Positions 7,671 to 16,299 of a stretch of 23,907 nucleotides of DNA are shown here, one piece after another. Origin of the DNA: JAITWN01 sp964384095 (GTDB lineage Bacteria > Pseudomonadota > Gammaproteobacteria > SZUA-140); contig CAYLKC010000023.1 in the NCBI GenBank assembly GCA_964384095.1, positions 1 to 23,907 of the forward strand, written 5' to 3'. The notes beneath the pieces were generated by a model. That model was not told the origin of the DNA. It did not search any database and worked only from the letters and a program-made list of their open reading frames with translations. Made by a program: the position numbers and the translations under genes. Each line of letters begins with the position of its first letter. Position 1 is the first letter of the stretch.

Positions 7671-8849
7671 TCAGCGGGCATCGGCGCGGCACCATTGCAG
7701 GGGATTATCCGGTTTGCCTTCGTGACGGATCTCGAAATACAGGCCGGGCGTATCGCGACCGCCGCTGTCCCCGACCGTCGCGATCAGCTCACCCTGCCGC
7801 ACAACGTCACCCACGTTCCTGTACAGGCTCTGGTTGTAACCATACAGGCTCATATAGCCCTGGCCGTGATCGATGATCAGCAGCAGGCCGAATCCCCGCA
7901 TCCAGTCGGCAAAGACGACCTGGCCGCCGTAGATCGCCCTGACCTCGCTGCCTTCGTCGGCCGCAATCACGACCCCGCGCCACGGTAGACTGTCGCCGCG
8001 CCGGTGAGTTCCAAAGCGGGCGGCGATGCGGCCGTCGACCGGCAGCGGCAGGCGGCCCTTCAAGGTAGCGAAGGGCGCGAGATCGCCCGACGGGACGACC
8101 GGGCGCTCGATCGCCAGCGCCTCGCGCAGGCGCGCGACCAGCTCGGAGAGGCTGCGCTCGTCCTGGAGCAAGGCCTCGAGCGCCTGTTCGTTGCTCTGGA
8201 TCTCGACGTCGAGCTTGGCGAGCACCTCGCCACGGGTGCGGCGCGATGTCTCCAGCGTCGCGATCTGGCGTGTGCGCTCGCCGTGAAGGCGCTCCAGCGC
8301 CTCGCTCTCCCGCGCGATCTCGGCCTCGAGCCCGGCGATGCGGCGCAGCCCCTCATCGACCTCGGCGATCTGTTCCGCGCGCGCGCGATGAAAATAGTTG
8401 TACCAGGTCAGCATGCGGCCGATCGACGCCGGATCCTGCTGGCTCAGTATCAGTTTCAGATGGCCCTGGTGGCCGATCGTGTAACTGGCGATGATCTGCT
8501 CGCGCAAGACCTCCTGATGGCGTGACAGCGCCTCGCGGGCCGCCGCCTCGCGGACGCGCAAGCTGCGCATCTCCTCGTCCTTGGTCCGTCGCTGGCGCTC
8601 GATATCGCGGAGGGCGCGGTTGGCCTCGCCAATCGCGACCTCGCTTTCGCGCAACTCCGCGCGCAGGCGACCCTGGCGGTCGCGGGCACCGGAGATCGCG
8701 GCGCGCAATTCCTCGATCTTCTTGCGGACCTGTTCCAGCCGCGCGCTGGTCTCGCGACTCTCGGCCGCGGCGCCGGAGGCCGCGTACGCCGCCGGCAGCG
8801 CTGCGGTCATCATGCAGAGCAGCGCGAGCATGACTGCGGCAAGCCTCAT
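7671..8849 (-). CDS. envC: Murein hydrolase activator EnvC-like (coiled coil + degenerate LytM/M23)
   Basis: A 392-residue periplasmic protein. A signal peptide (residues 1-24, ending AAYA) is followed by a long charged coiled coil (about 30-245) and a C-terminal M23/LytM domain (about 270-392). In the family, EnvC is recruited by FtsEX to the division site and activates the amidases AmiA/AmiB. The metal-binding residues of true M23 peptidases are lost: the first His/Asp site reads WRGVVIAAD instead of HxGxDxAA, and the HxH site reads FEIRHEG. This degeneracy is normal for EnvC and argues for an activator rather than a hydrolase. The ATG at 8849 has GGAGG 5 bases upstream. It lies 58 bases after gpmI, matching the E. 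coli gpmM-envC order. Confidence 0.92.
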   Translation of the reverse strand: MRLAAVMLALLCMMTAALPAAYAASGAAAESRETSARLEQVRKKIEELRAAISGARDRQGRLRAELRESEVAIGEANRALRDIERQRRTKDEEMRSLRVREAAAREALSRHQEVLREQIIASYTIGHQGHLKLILSQQDPASIGRMLTWYNYFHRARAEQIAEVDEGLRRIAGLEAEIARESEALERLHGERTRQIATLETSRRTRGEVLAKLDVEIQSNEQALEALLQDERSLSELVARLREALAIERPVVPSGDLAPFATLKGRLPLPVDGRIAARFGTHRRGDSLPWRGVVIAADEGSEVRAIYGGQVVFADWMRGFGLLLIIDHGQGYMSLYGYNQSLYRNVGDVVRQGELIATVGDSGGRDTPGLYFEIRHEGKPDNPLQWCRADAR

Positions 8850-8907
8850 CCCCGCCTCCGGGGATCCCGCACGACCGCGGCGTGCGCCGGCCCCGGCCAT
8901 TCCTGCA

Positions 8908-10476
<1,569 letters not shown>

Positions 10477-10643
10477 GCTTCTCAATTTAGACCAAGTTTA
10501 ATTAAAAGTATACACCTGCTCTCCGGGGCCCGAGCCCCCGCGTCAGGGTGGCATGCCTGAAGGAATTCGAATAAGCTTGGGTCCCTCACGACTGTGCGCC
10601 CCGGGGCCGTTCCCGTAGCGGGGCTTCAAACCAAGAACCGTTC
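10477..10643. promoter_or_regulatory. Divergent promoter region gpmI / yibN-type gene
   Basis: A 167-base gap with a short AT-rich island (about 10484-10513) containing TTTAATTAAA and GTATAC. For gpmI, TATACT on the minus strand is a good -10 (5 of 6) with a start about 25 bases before the ATG, but there is no good -35 at the right distance. For the plus-strand gene no convincing -10/-35 pair is seen; a GCCCCG/CGGGGC stem lies in its leader near 10600-10626. The region must hold both promoters, but exact sites are weakly supported. Confidence 0.35.
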
Positions 10644-11069
10644 ATGGAAAGACTCGGAAGCTTTATTGCCGATCAGTGGTACCTGTTCCTGGCGCTCATT
10701 GTAATCCTTGCGCTGCTGTTCGTGAATCTGGGCAAGACGCGGCTGCTCGGCTACCGGGAGGTCAAGCCGGCCGAGGCGATCGGGCTGATCAATCATGAAG
10801 ACGCCGCAGTCATCGACGCGCGCGAGGCCGACGAGTTTGAAAAGGGCCATATCATCAACGCGATCAACCTGCCCTACTCGCAGTTCGAGGACCGCATCCG
10901 CGAGCTCGACGACTATCGCGACCGCTCCGTCATCGTCTGCTGCGCAAATGGCCGCAAGTCGGCCCATGCCGGGGCGCTGCTGCGCGGGAACGGCTTTCAC
11001 ACCGTCTACAAGCTGGCAGGCGGGCTTCGCGCCTGGGAAGGCGCCGGCTTTCCGCTGAATCGCGGCTGA
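10644..11069 (+). CDS. yibN: Membrane-anchored rhodanese-like protein (YibN type)
   Basis: A 141-residue protein with one N-terminal transmembrane segment (residues 12-28, WYLFLALIVILALLFV) and a single rhodanese domain (about 38-139). The CDC25-type fold is recognisable from VIDAREADEFEKGHIINAINLP, the active loop VIVCCANGRKSA and the closing YKLAGGLRAWEGAGFP. Two adjacent cysteines (C99, C100) precede the loop; read from C100 the loop is CxxG-R-K, so the usual arginine is a lysine one place later. The substrate is unknown. The position divergent from gpmI and upstream of secB matches E. coli yibN, but grxC, which lies between yibN and secB there, is absent here. Confidence 0.88.
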   Translation: MERLGSFIADQWYLFLALIVILALLFVNLGKTRLLGYREVKPAEAIGLINHEDAAVIDAREADEFEKGHIINAINLPYSQFEDRIRELDDYRDRSVIVCCANGRKSAHAGALLRGNGFHTVYKLAGGLRAWEGAGFPLNRG

Positions 11070-11075
11070 AAGCTG

Positions 11076-11084
11076 TGCTATCGT
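11076..11084 (+). promoter_or_regulatory. Possible extended -10 promoter upstream of secB
   Basis: TGC followed by TATCGT just after the rhodanese stop fits an extended -10 element, with a transcript start near 11091 and a leader of about 55 bases before secB. No convincing -35 is present, so support is weak. Confidence 0.25.
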
Positions 11085-11103
11085 AGGCCTGACCCCGGCA
11101 TCC

Positions 11104-11117
11104 CCCGATCGATCGGG
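11104..11117. repeat. Perfect 14-bp palindrome in secB leader
   Basis: CCCGATCGATCGGG is self-complementary without a loop. It lies 28 bases before the secB start and directly downstream of the weak promoter candidate. It could be a protein-binding site or a chance GC-rich palindrome. Confidence 0.45.
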
Positions 11118-11145
11118 CTAACTTCACGAAAACAACGAGGATTTT

Positions 11146-11664
11146 GTGGCAATGGCGGACAACGCACCCGAACAGGGCGAGGGCGCAGCCGGTACCCGGG
11201 CGAACGGCAACCGGGCCTTCAGCATCCGGCGCATCTATACGCGGGACATCTCTTTCGAGAACCCGAACGCACCGCAGATCTTCAGCGAGGAAAAGTGGGC
11301 GCCCGAGGTCAGCATCAATCTGACCAGCGCGGTCTCGAAGGTCGCTGACGAGATCCACGAGGTCGCGCTCGGCGTCACCGTAACCGCGAAGCTCGGTGAC
11401 AAGACCGCCTATCTCGTCGAGGTCCAGCAGGCCGGTGAATTCCAGACCACCGGTTTCGAAGGCGCGGAACTGCGCGAGCTGCTCGGCATCTATTGCCCCA
11501 ACCTGCTGTTTCCGTACCTGCGCGAGGCGGTCTCGAGCCTGGTCGCCAAGGGCGGATTCCCGCCGCTGCATCTCGCGCCGGTCAATTTCGAGGCGCTCTA
11601 CGCCCAGCACATGAAGAACCTGCAGGAGCAACAGCAACAGGCCCATCAGGGCGCGCCCAACTGA
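11146..11664 (+). CDS. secB: Protein-export chaperone SecB
   Basis: A 172-residue SecB homologue, the cytoplasmic tetrameric chaperone that keeps preproteins unfolded and delivers them to SecA. The core is clear: FSIRRIYTRDISFENPNAP, the VTVTAKLGDKTAYLVEVQQAGEF strand pair, the helix with ELLGIYCPNLLFPYLREAVSSLV, and GGFPPLHLAPVNFEALY. The N-terminal 20 residues are a low-complexity leader longer than in E. coli (155 residues). Two starts compete: GTG at 11146 lies 5 bases after CGAGG, and ATG at 11152 lies 11 bases after it. The spacing favours the GTG; the difference is two residues. gpsA follows after 33 bases, as in E. coli. Confidence 0.95.
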   Translation: MAMADNAPEQGEGAAGTRANGNRAFSIRRIYTRDISFENPNAPQIFSEEKWAPEVSINLTSAVSKVADEIHEVALGVTVTAKLGDKTAYLVEVQQAGEFQTTGFEGAELRELLGIYCPNLLFPYLREAVSSLVAKGGFPPLHLAPVNFEALYAQHMKNLQEQQQQAHQGAPN

Positions 11665-11697
11665 GTCAGGCCAGTACAGGGACTCCCGGCTGTCGAT

Positions 11698-12714
11698 ATG
11701 AGCAACCCCGGTGACTCACCCATACTCGTCGTCGGCGCCGGCTCCTGGGGCACCGCGCTTGCGATCCTGCTCGCCGGTAACGGCGTGCCGACCCTGCTGT
11801 GGGGCCGCGAGGCCGACCAGTTCCCGGACTGGAACCGGGCGCGCTGCAACACGCGCTTTCTGCCCGGCATCCTCTTCCCGCCCCAGCTCGAACTCGAACC
11901 CGATCTCGAACGCGCGCTCGGACGCACCCGCGACCTGCTGATCGCGGTCCCGAGCGTCGCCTTCCGCTCGACATTGCGCACGATCGCGGCCTTCGGCATG
12001 ACGCCGCTGCGGCTGGCCTGGGGCACCAAGGGCTTCGATCCCGGCAGCGGCAAGCTGCTGCACGAGGTCGTCCACGAGGAACTCGGCAGCGGCACCGCGA
12101 CGGCGGTCATCTCCGGCCCGACCTTCGCGACCGAGGTCGCGAAGGGGCTGCCGACCGCGGTCACGGTCGCGACCCGGGACGAGGCCTTCGCCGGCGTGTT
12201 GAGCCACCGGCTCGCCAACGAACGCTTTCGCGTCTACACCTCCGAGGACATCATCGGCGTCGAGACCGGCGGCGCAATCAAAAACGTGCTCGCGATCGCG
12301 GCCGGCATCGCCGACGGGCTCGGCTTCGGCGCAAATACCCGCGCCGCACTGGTCACGCGGGGACTCGCCGAGATCACGCGCTTCGGCGTCGCGCTCGGCG
12401 GCCAGCGCGATACCTTCATGGGTCTGACCGGCCTCGGTGATCTGGTGCTGACCTGCACCGACGACCAGTCGCGCAACCGCCGCTTCGGCCTCGCGATCGG
12501 CGAGGGGCTGTCGCCGGAGCAGGCGCATCGCTCGATCGGGCAGGTCGTCGAGGGCGAGAAGACCGTGCTCGAGGTCGTATCGGTCGCGCGCCGTCTCGAC
12601 ATCGACATGCCGATCTCGCACGAGGTCCATCAGGTGCTCTATCACGGCAAGCCGCCGCTCGAGGCGGTCGGCTCGCTGTTCGCGCGCGAACCGAAACCCG
12701 AAGCGGTGCTGTGA
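11698..12714 (+). CDS. gpsA: Glycerol-3-phosphate dehydrogenase [NAD(P)+]
   Basis: A 338-residue enzyme reducing dihydroxyacetone phosphate to sn-glycerol 3-phosphate for phospholipid synthesis, in the cytosol. The N-terminal Rossmann motif (VVGAGSWGTALAILLAGNG, residues 10-28) and the C-terminal catalytic domain are intact. ETGGAIKNVLAIAAGIADG carries the catalytic lysine, and NTRAALVTRGLAEITRFG and FMGLTGLGDLVLTC are family signatures. Length equals the E. coli protein within one residue. It follows secB, and murU starts 13 bases after its stop, so secB-gpsA-murU form a likely operon. No clear ribosome-binding site is seen before the ATG. Confidence 0.97.
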   Translation: MSNPGDSPILVVGAGSWGTALAILLAGNGVPTLLWGREADQFPDWNRARCNTRFLPGILFPPQLELEPDLERALGRTRDLLIAVPSVAFRSTLRTIAAFGMTPLRLAWGTKGFDPGSGKLLHEVVHEELGSGTATAVISGPTFATEVAKGLPTAVTVATRDEAFAGVLSHRLANERFRVYTSEDIIGVETGGAIKNVLAIAAGIADGLGFGANTRAALVTRGLAEITRFGVALGGQRDTFMGLTGLGDLVLTCTDDQSRNRRFGLAIGEGLSPEQAHRSIGQVVEGEKTVLEVVSVARRLDIDMPISHEVHQVLYHGKPPLEAVGSLFAREPKPEAVL

Positions 12715-12727
12715 ACCCATCCGCCCG

Positions 12728-13396
12728 ATGAAGGCGATGATCCTGGCCGCAGGTCGCGGCGAACGCATGCGCCCGTTGACCGATGAGACGCCGAAGCCGC
12801 TGCTCGAGGCCGGTGGCCGCAGCCTGATCGAGCATCGCATCGCGGCGCTGGTACGTGGCGGCATCACCGAGATCGTCATCAATCACGCCTGGCATGGCGC
12901 ACAGATCGAGGCGCGACTCGGCGACGGCGCCCACCTCGGCGCCCGCCTCCGCTATTCACCGGAAGGTGATCGCCGGCTCGAGACCGGCGGCGGCATTCGC
13001 AACGCCCTGACACTGCTCGGCGACGCGCCGTTCATCGTCGTCAACGGCGATGTCTGGACTGACTATCCGTTCGAACGACTGCCGGAGGATCCCGCGGGCC
13101 TCGCGCACCTGGTGCTGGTGCCGAATCCGCCGCACCACCCAGGCGGAGATTTCGTGCTCGACGGGACGTTCGTCACGAACGGAGTCGCGACGCGACTGAC
13201 CTACAGCGGCATCGCAGTATTGCGGCCCGCGCTGTTCGACGGTCAGGACGCGGAGGTCTTTCCGCTCGCCCCGCTGCTGCGCGCGGCGGCCGACCGCGGT
13301 CTCGTCAGCGGCAAACGCTACGATGGCCTGTGGCTCGACATCGGCACGCCGGAAAGCCTCGAGGCGTTGCGGCTGCGACTGTCGCGCGGTCGCTGA
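12728..13396 (+). CDS. murU: Nucleotidyltransferase, probable N-acetylmuramate-1-phosphate uridylyltransferase MurU
   Basis: A 222-residue GT-A fold sugar-1-phosphate nucleotidyltransferase. The nucleotide-binding signature is LAAGRGERMRPLTDETPKPLL (from residue 6), followed by ETGGGIRNAL, the metal-binding VNGDVWTDY and a closing LWLDIGTPESLEAL. Length and these motifs fit MurU, which makes UDP-MurNAc from MurNAc-1-phosphate in the cell-wall recycling route that bypasses de novo synthesis. Related small sugar-nucleotide transferases cannot be fully excluded. The kinase partner AmgK, usually encoded next to murU in pseudomonads, is not in this window; gpsA precedes instead. The stop codon lies inside a 28-bp-armed hairpin. 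Confidence 0.8.
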   Translation: MKAMILAAGRGERMRPLTDETPKPLLEAGGRSLIEHRIAALVRGGITEIVINHAWHGAQIEARLGDGAHLGARLRYSPEGDRRLETGGGIRNALTLLGDAPFIVVNGDVWTDYPFERLPEDPAGLAHLVLVPNPPHHPGGDFVLDGTFVTNGVATRLTYSGIAVLRPALFDGQDAEVFPLAPLLRAAADRGLVSGKRYDGLWLDIGTPESLEALRLRLSRGR

Positions 13397-13457
13397 ACCA
13401 CCACCGCGTTCTCGCGTGGTGGATCAGCGACCACGCGAGAGCGCGGTGGTGGTTCAG
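13393..13457. terminator. Long hairpin spanning the murU stop codon
   Basis: Arms 13393-13420 and 13430-13457 (28 bp, one mismatch) pair across a 9-base loop. The left arm begins CTGAACCACCACCGCG and includes the murU stop at 13394-13396. There is no U-run, so it is not a classical intrinsic terminator; it may block exonucleases or slow polymerase. The right arm ends in GGTTCAG, which is also the start of the next inverted repeat, so the two structures compete. Confidence 0.6.
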
Positions 13458-13567
13458 GCGGGGACGGCATCTGTCTGCCATGACTCGCGTGAATACATCC
13501 CTGTAGCTCTCCGCCGCATCCCTGCGGCGGAAGGTCATGGCAGACAGATGCCGTCCCCGCCTGAACC
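13451..13567 (-). repeat. Palindromic element, copy 1 (core in minus orientation)
   Basis: A perfect 34-bp inverted repeat (13451-13484 with 13534-13567) encloses a 49-base core. Read on the minus strand the core contains CTTCCG, a small hairpin CCGCCGC/GCGGCGG, GAGC, then TACAGGGATGTATTCAC and GCG. The same core recurs at 13671-13722 on the plus strand between arms of unrelated sequence. No open frame of protein character lies here. The element looks like a non-coding, cruciform-forming mobile or structural repeat. Confidence 0.85.
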
Positions 13568-13858
13568 GCAAGCGATCACTGCGCACCGGCAGGCGCACGA
13601 TCGAAAGGGTCAGACTCGTTTGATCGCCCGTGACTCTCTCAAAGCCTGTGGTCCTCACCGGTTACGGGACCTTCCGGCCGCAGGACGCGGCCGGGGAGCG
13701 TACAGGGATGTATTCACAGCGTGTCCCGTAACCGGCGAGGACCACAGGCTTCTACCACGGAACGATCCCGATCAAACGAGTCCGCCCCCTTTGATCAGGG
13801 CAGCCGCCGGCTTCAACCACTGAAACAAAGCGATCACCCGGGACTGACCAGCACCCCG
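13568..13858. other. Convergent intergenic remainder, no gene seen
   Basis: The gap between murU and the antiporter gene is 462 bases in all. Outside the inverted repeats I see no ribosome-binding site, promoter or plausible small gene. TTTGATC recurs three times (near 13619, in the copy 2 right outer arm as its complement, and at 13790). Near the antiporter stop, CAGCACCC (13849-13856) and GGGTGCTG (13866-13873) form an 8-bp hairpin that spans the stop codon, without a U-run. Confidence 0.6.
13613..13782 (+). repeat. Palindromic element, copy 2 (core in plus orientation)
   Basis: Nested inverted repeats: an outer 14-bp perfect pair GACTCGTTTGATCG (13613-13626) / CGATCAAACGAGTC (13769-13782), and an inner 29-bp pair (13642-13670 with 13723-13751) with one A/C mismatch. 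The enclosed 52-base core starts CTTCCG, has the hairpin CCGGCCGC/GCGGCCGG, then GAGCG, the 17-base block TACAGGGATGTATTCAC, and AGCG. Core and order match copy 1, but the arms do not. Confidence 0.85.
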
Positions 13859-15073
13859 TCACTCCGGGTGCTGCTCCTTCCGCGCGGCCTCTTCCCGTTC
13901 GCGTTCCTCAGCCTTGCGGCGGAGGGTCTCGGGGTCGAGCGGACGTTCGGTGCGGGCCTTCAGCGTGAACAGCGGGCCCTGCATCAGCAGCGAGAATGCG
14001 ACGAGCATGAAGGTCATGATCTGCAGCAGACGGGTCTCGGGGCCCGGTGGCAGGCTGAGGACCAGCGCCAGCGCAACCGCACTGCGCGCGCCGCCCCAGG
14101 CCATCACGCGGACGTATTCATGCGTGAACTCGCGGCGCAGCACCGAGATCCTGACCGGAAGACCGACGGCGACCATGCGCGTCACGATGACAATCGGGAT
14201 CAGCAGGATGCCGATTGTCGCATGCTTCAGCGTCAGCGGCTCGGCAGCGAGCGTCGTACCCAGCCACAGCAGCAGGATCGCGAGCGCGCCTTCGGCCAGC
14301 AGTGACCATGCGCGGCCAAGGCGATCACGGCGTTCATCCGTGAGCGCCCACTGCCCGCGCGCCATCGCAGCGACGAGGCCGGTGATCGCGGCGGCGATCG
14401 GTCCCGACAAGTCCATCTGCCATGCGATCGCGAGCACCGTGGCGACGACGGCGATCGATGCCGCGGCCTGTGCGCCGGCGGCGTACAGCTTGTTCAGCAG
14501 GAAGACCAGCAGGAGGCCGAATGACAGACCGAGCAGCGCCGCGCCGATGACATGCTGCGCGATCAGCCCGGACAGCGACGCGGCGCGGCCGGCGGCGCCG
14601 GTCTCGATCAGCCACAGCGCGCCGAACAGCGCAACCGCGAAGATGCTGCCCCACACCGATTCGACGATGGCCTTGCCAGCGATGACGGGATCGGCGCCGG
14701 CATGACGTAACAACCGGTGCAACGCCACCGGATCCGCCGGTGCGGCCAGCGCCCCGAACAGCAGGCACCAGGTCCAGGGCAGATCGATCGCAAGCTTGCC
14801 GAACAGCCACCAGACCAGCCAGGCGACGATCAGCGTCGACAGCGCCAGCGACAGCGTCGACAGGATCACGAGGCGGATATTCGGCAGGATCGTGCCATCG
14901 TTACGCACCTGCAGCGCGCCCGCGAACAGGAACAGCGCGATCAGCAGCCCGGGCAATTCGGCCCGGAGGGCCGGCGCGAGCAACGCCAGCAGATTGCCCG
15001 CCGCCTCGCCGTACGCGTCGACGGCGACCAGCAGGATCGTCAATGACAGGATGGCGACTCTGAACAGGTTCAT
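13859..15073 (-). CDS. CPA1/NhaP-type antiporter-like membrane protein, ion-binding residues degenerate
   Basis: A 404-residue polytopic membrane protein (about 11-12 hydrophobic segments, then a charged tail from about residue 375) of the cation:proton antiporter family. The recognisable core is FGALAAPADPVAL...LLRHAGADPVIAGKAIVES, and GGARSAVALALVLSLP with the conserved arginine at 330. Key residues differ: the usual TDP is A113-D114-P115, and where active members have ESLFND the sequence is ESVWGS (138-143), so the ND aspartate is missing. The conserved glutamate of the earlier FEA motif appears as alanine (51). The N-terminus is also short. Transport as a normal Na+/H+ exchanger is therefore doubtful. 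Its ATG shares one base with the ubiI stop, implying translational coupling. Confidence 0.8.
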   Translation of the reverse strand: MNLFRVAILSLTILLVAVDAYGEAAGNLLALLAPALRAELPGLLIALFLFAGALQVRNDGTILPNIRLVILSTLSLALSTLIVAWLVWWLFGKLAIDLPWTWCLLFGALAAPADPVALHRLLRHAGADPVIAGKAIVESVWGSIFAVALFGALWLIETGAAGRAASLSGLIAQHVIGAALLGLSFGLLLVFLLNKLYAAGAQAAASIAVVATVLAIAWQMDLSGPIAAAITGLVAAMARGQWALTDERRDRLGRAWSLLAEGALAILLLWLGTTLAAEPLTLKHATIGILLIPIVIVTRMVAVGLPVRISVLRREFTHEYVRVMAWGGARSAVALALVLSLPPGPETRLLQIMTFMLVAFSLLMQGPLFTLKARTERPLDPETLRRKAEEREREEAARKEQHPE

Positions 15074-16299
15074 CAGAGCGCGGGCTGGCGCGCAACGCGG
15101 GGCAGGTCCCCGCTCAGGCCCATGGCATGGCGAATGATCAGGTTCTTGACCGGCAGCGCGCGGTCGGTCAGCGACAGGCCGAGATTGCGCATGACGCGCA
15201 GCGGTGGCGCGCTGGCGCCGAACAGACGCTTGAAGCCGTCCATCGCCAGCATCATCGCGACGTTGTCACCCTTGCGCCAGCGCTCGTAGCGGCGCAACAC
15301 CGCGGTCGCGCCGATGTCGCGGCCGTGATCCTGCGCGTCGCGCAGCACCTCGGCAAGCGCGGCGGCATCCAGCAGGCCGAGATTGACGCCCTGGCCGGCG
15401 AGAGGATGGATCGCATGGGCCGCGTCGCCGATCAACGCGATGCGCGGGGCGATATAGCGGGTCGCATACTGCAGGCGCAGCGGGAAGGCACCGCGTGGCC
15501 CGCTCGCGATGACCGGGCCGAGGCGATGCGCGAAGGCCGTGGCCAGTTCTTCGTGAAAGACCGCGGGTTCGGCCGCGAGCAACTGATCGGCGTGCCCGGG
15601 GCGCGTCGACCAGACAATCGAGCAACGGCCGTCACGCAGGGGCAGAAACGCGAGCGGGCCGTCGGGCAGGAAGCGCTGCCACGCCGTGGCCCGGTGCGGC
15701 AACGCGGTCGAGACATTGGCGACCACCGCCTTCTGATCATAGGACCAGCCGCGGACTTCGATGCCGGCGAGTGCGCGGGTCCTCGAACCGGCGCCATCGG
15801 CGGCGACGACGAGCCGCGCGCGCAGCGTGGCACCGTCGTCCAGACCGACCTCGATGCCGTCATCATCGGCGGCCAGCCGCTCGATCGATGCGGGGCAATG
15901 CAGGCGGATGCCGGCGCACTCGCGCAGATGCTCGAACAGCGCGCGCTGGGTGACGCGATTCTCGACGATGTGGCCGAGGCGCGGTTCGCCGATATCGGCG
16001 CAGTCAAAACCGATCTCGCCGCTGCCGGCTGCATCCCAGACCCGCATCTCGCGAAACGGACTGACCCCAAGCGTCACCATCCCGGGCCAGACGCCGAGCG
16101 CCGCGAACATGCGCTCGGAGGCAGCCGTCAGTGCCGACACGCGCAGATCGACCGAATCGGCCGGCCAGTCGAGCGGCGGCTGCGCGTGTTCGATGACCGC
16201 GATCCGGAGCCCGCTGTCAGCGAGCAGCGCGGCCAGCGTCGCGCCGACCATGCCGCCGCCGACGATGACGATGTCGCAGTCGGTCGCGCGCGCGCTCAC
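15073..16299 (-). CDS. ubiI: FAD-dependent ubiquinone hydroxylase, UbiI type
   Basis: A 408-residue flavoprotein monooxygenase of the UbiH/UbiF/VisC family. It has the FAD Rossmann motif (IVGGGMVGATLAALL, from residue 12), the middle ADGAGSRTR motif (167-175) and the ribityl-binding GDAAHAIHPLAGQGVNLGL (291-309). UbiI hydroxylates C5 of the ring in aerobic ubiquinone synthesis. UbiI is chosen over UbiF because the order ygfB-pepP-ubiH-ubiI matches E. coli and the residues DLRVSALTAAS are typical of this branch; regioselectivity cannot be read from sequence, and some relatives hydroxylate more than one carbon. It overlaps ubiH by 4 bases (ATGA) and the antiporter-like gene by one. Confidence 0.87.
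   Translation of the reverse strand: MSARATDCDIVIVGGGMVGATLAALLADSGLRIAVIEHAQPPLDWPADSVDLRVSALTAASERMFAALGVWPGMVTLGVSPFREMRVWDAAGSGEIGFDCADIGEPRLGHIVENRVTQRALFEHLRECAGIRLHCPASIERLAADDDGIEVGLDDGATLRARLVVAADGAGSRTRALAGIEVRGWSYDQKAVVANVSTALPHRATAWQRFLPDGPLAFLPLRDGRCSIVWSTRPGHADQLLAAEPAVFHEELATAFAHRLGPVIASGPRGAFPLRLQYATRYIAPRIALIGDAAHAIHPLAGQGVNLGLLDAAALAEVLRDAQDHGRDIGATAVLRRYERWRKGDNVAMMLAMDGFKRLFGASAPPLRVMRNLGLSLTDRALPVKNLIIRHAMGLSGDLPRVARQPAL

Noticed and set aside
7671..8849. Active M23 endopeptidase
   Set aside because: The zinc-binding His/Asp positions are replaced, as in EnvC, so I call an amidase activator rather than a hydrolase.
13393..13782. CRISPR array
   Set aside because: The repeats are inverted and nested, not direct, regularly spaced copies; no cas genes nearby.
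13323..13823. Plus-strand frame running through the inverted-repeat cluster
   Set aside because: It starts inside murU in another frame and translates hairpins; no conserved protein character.
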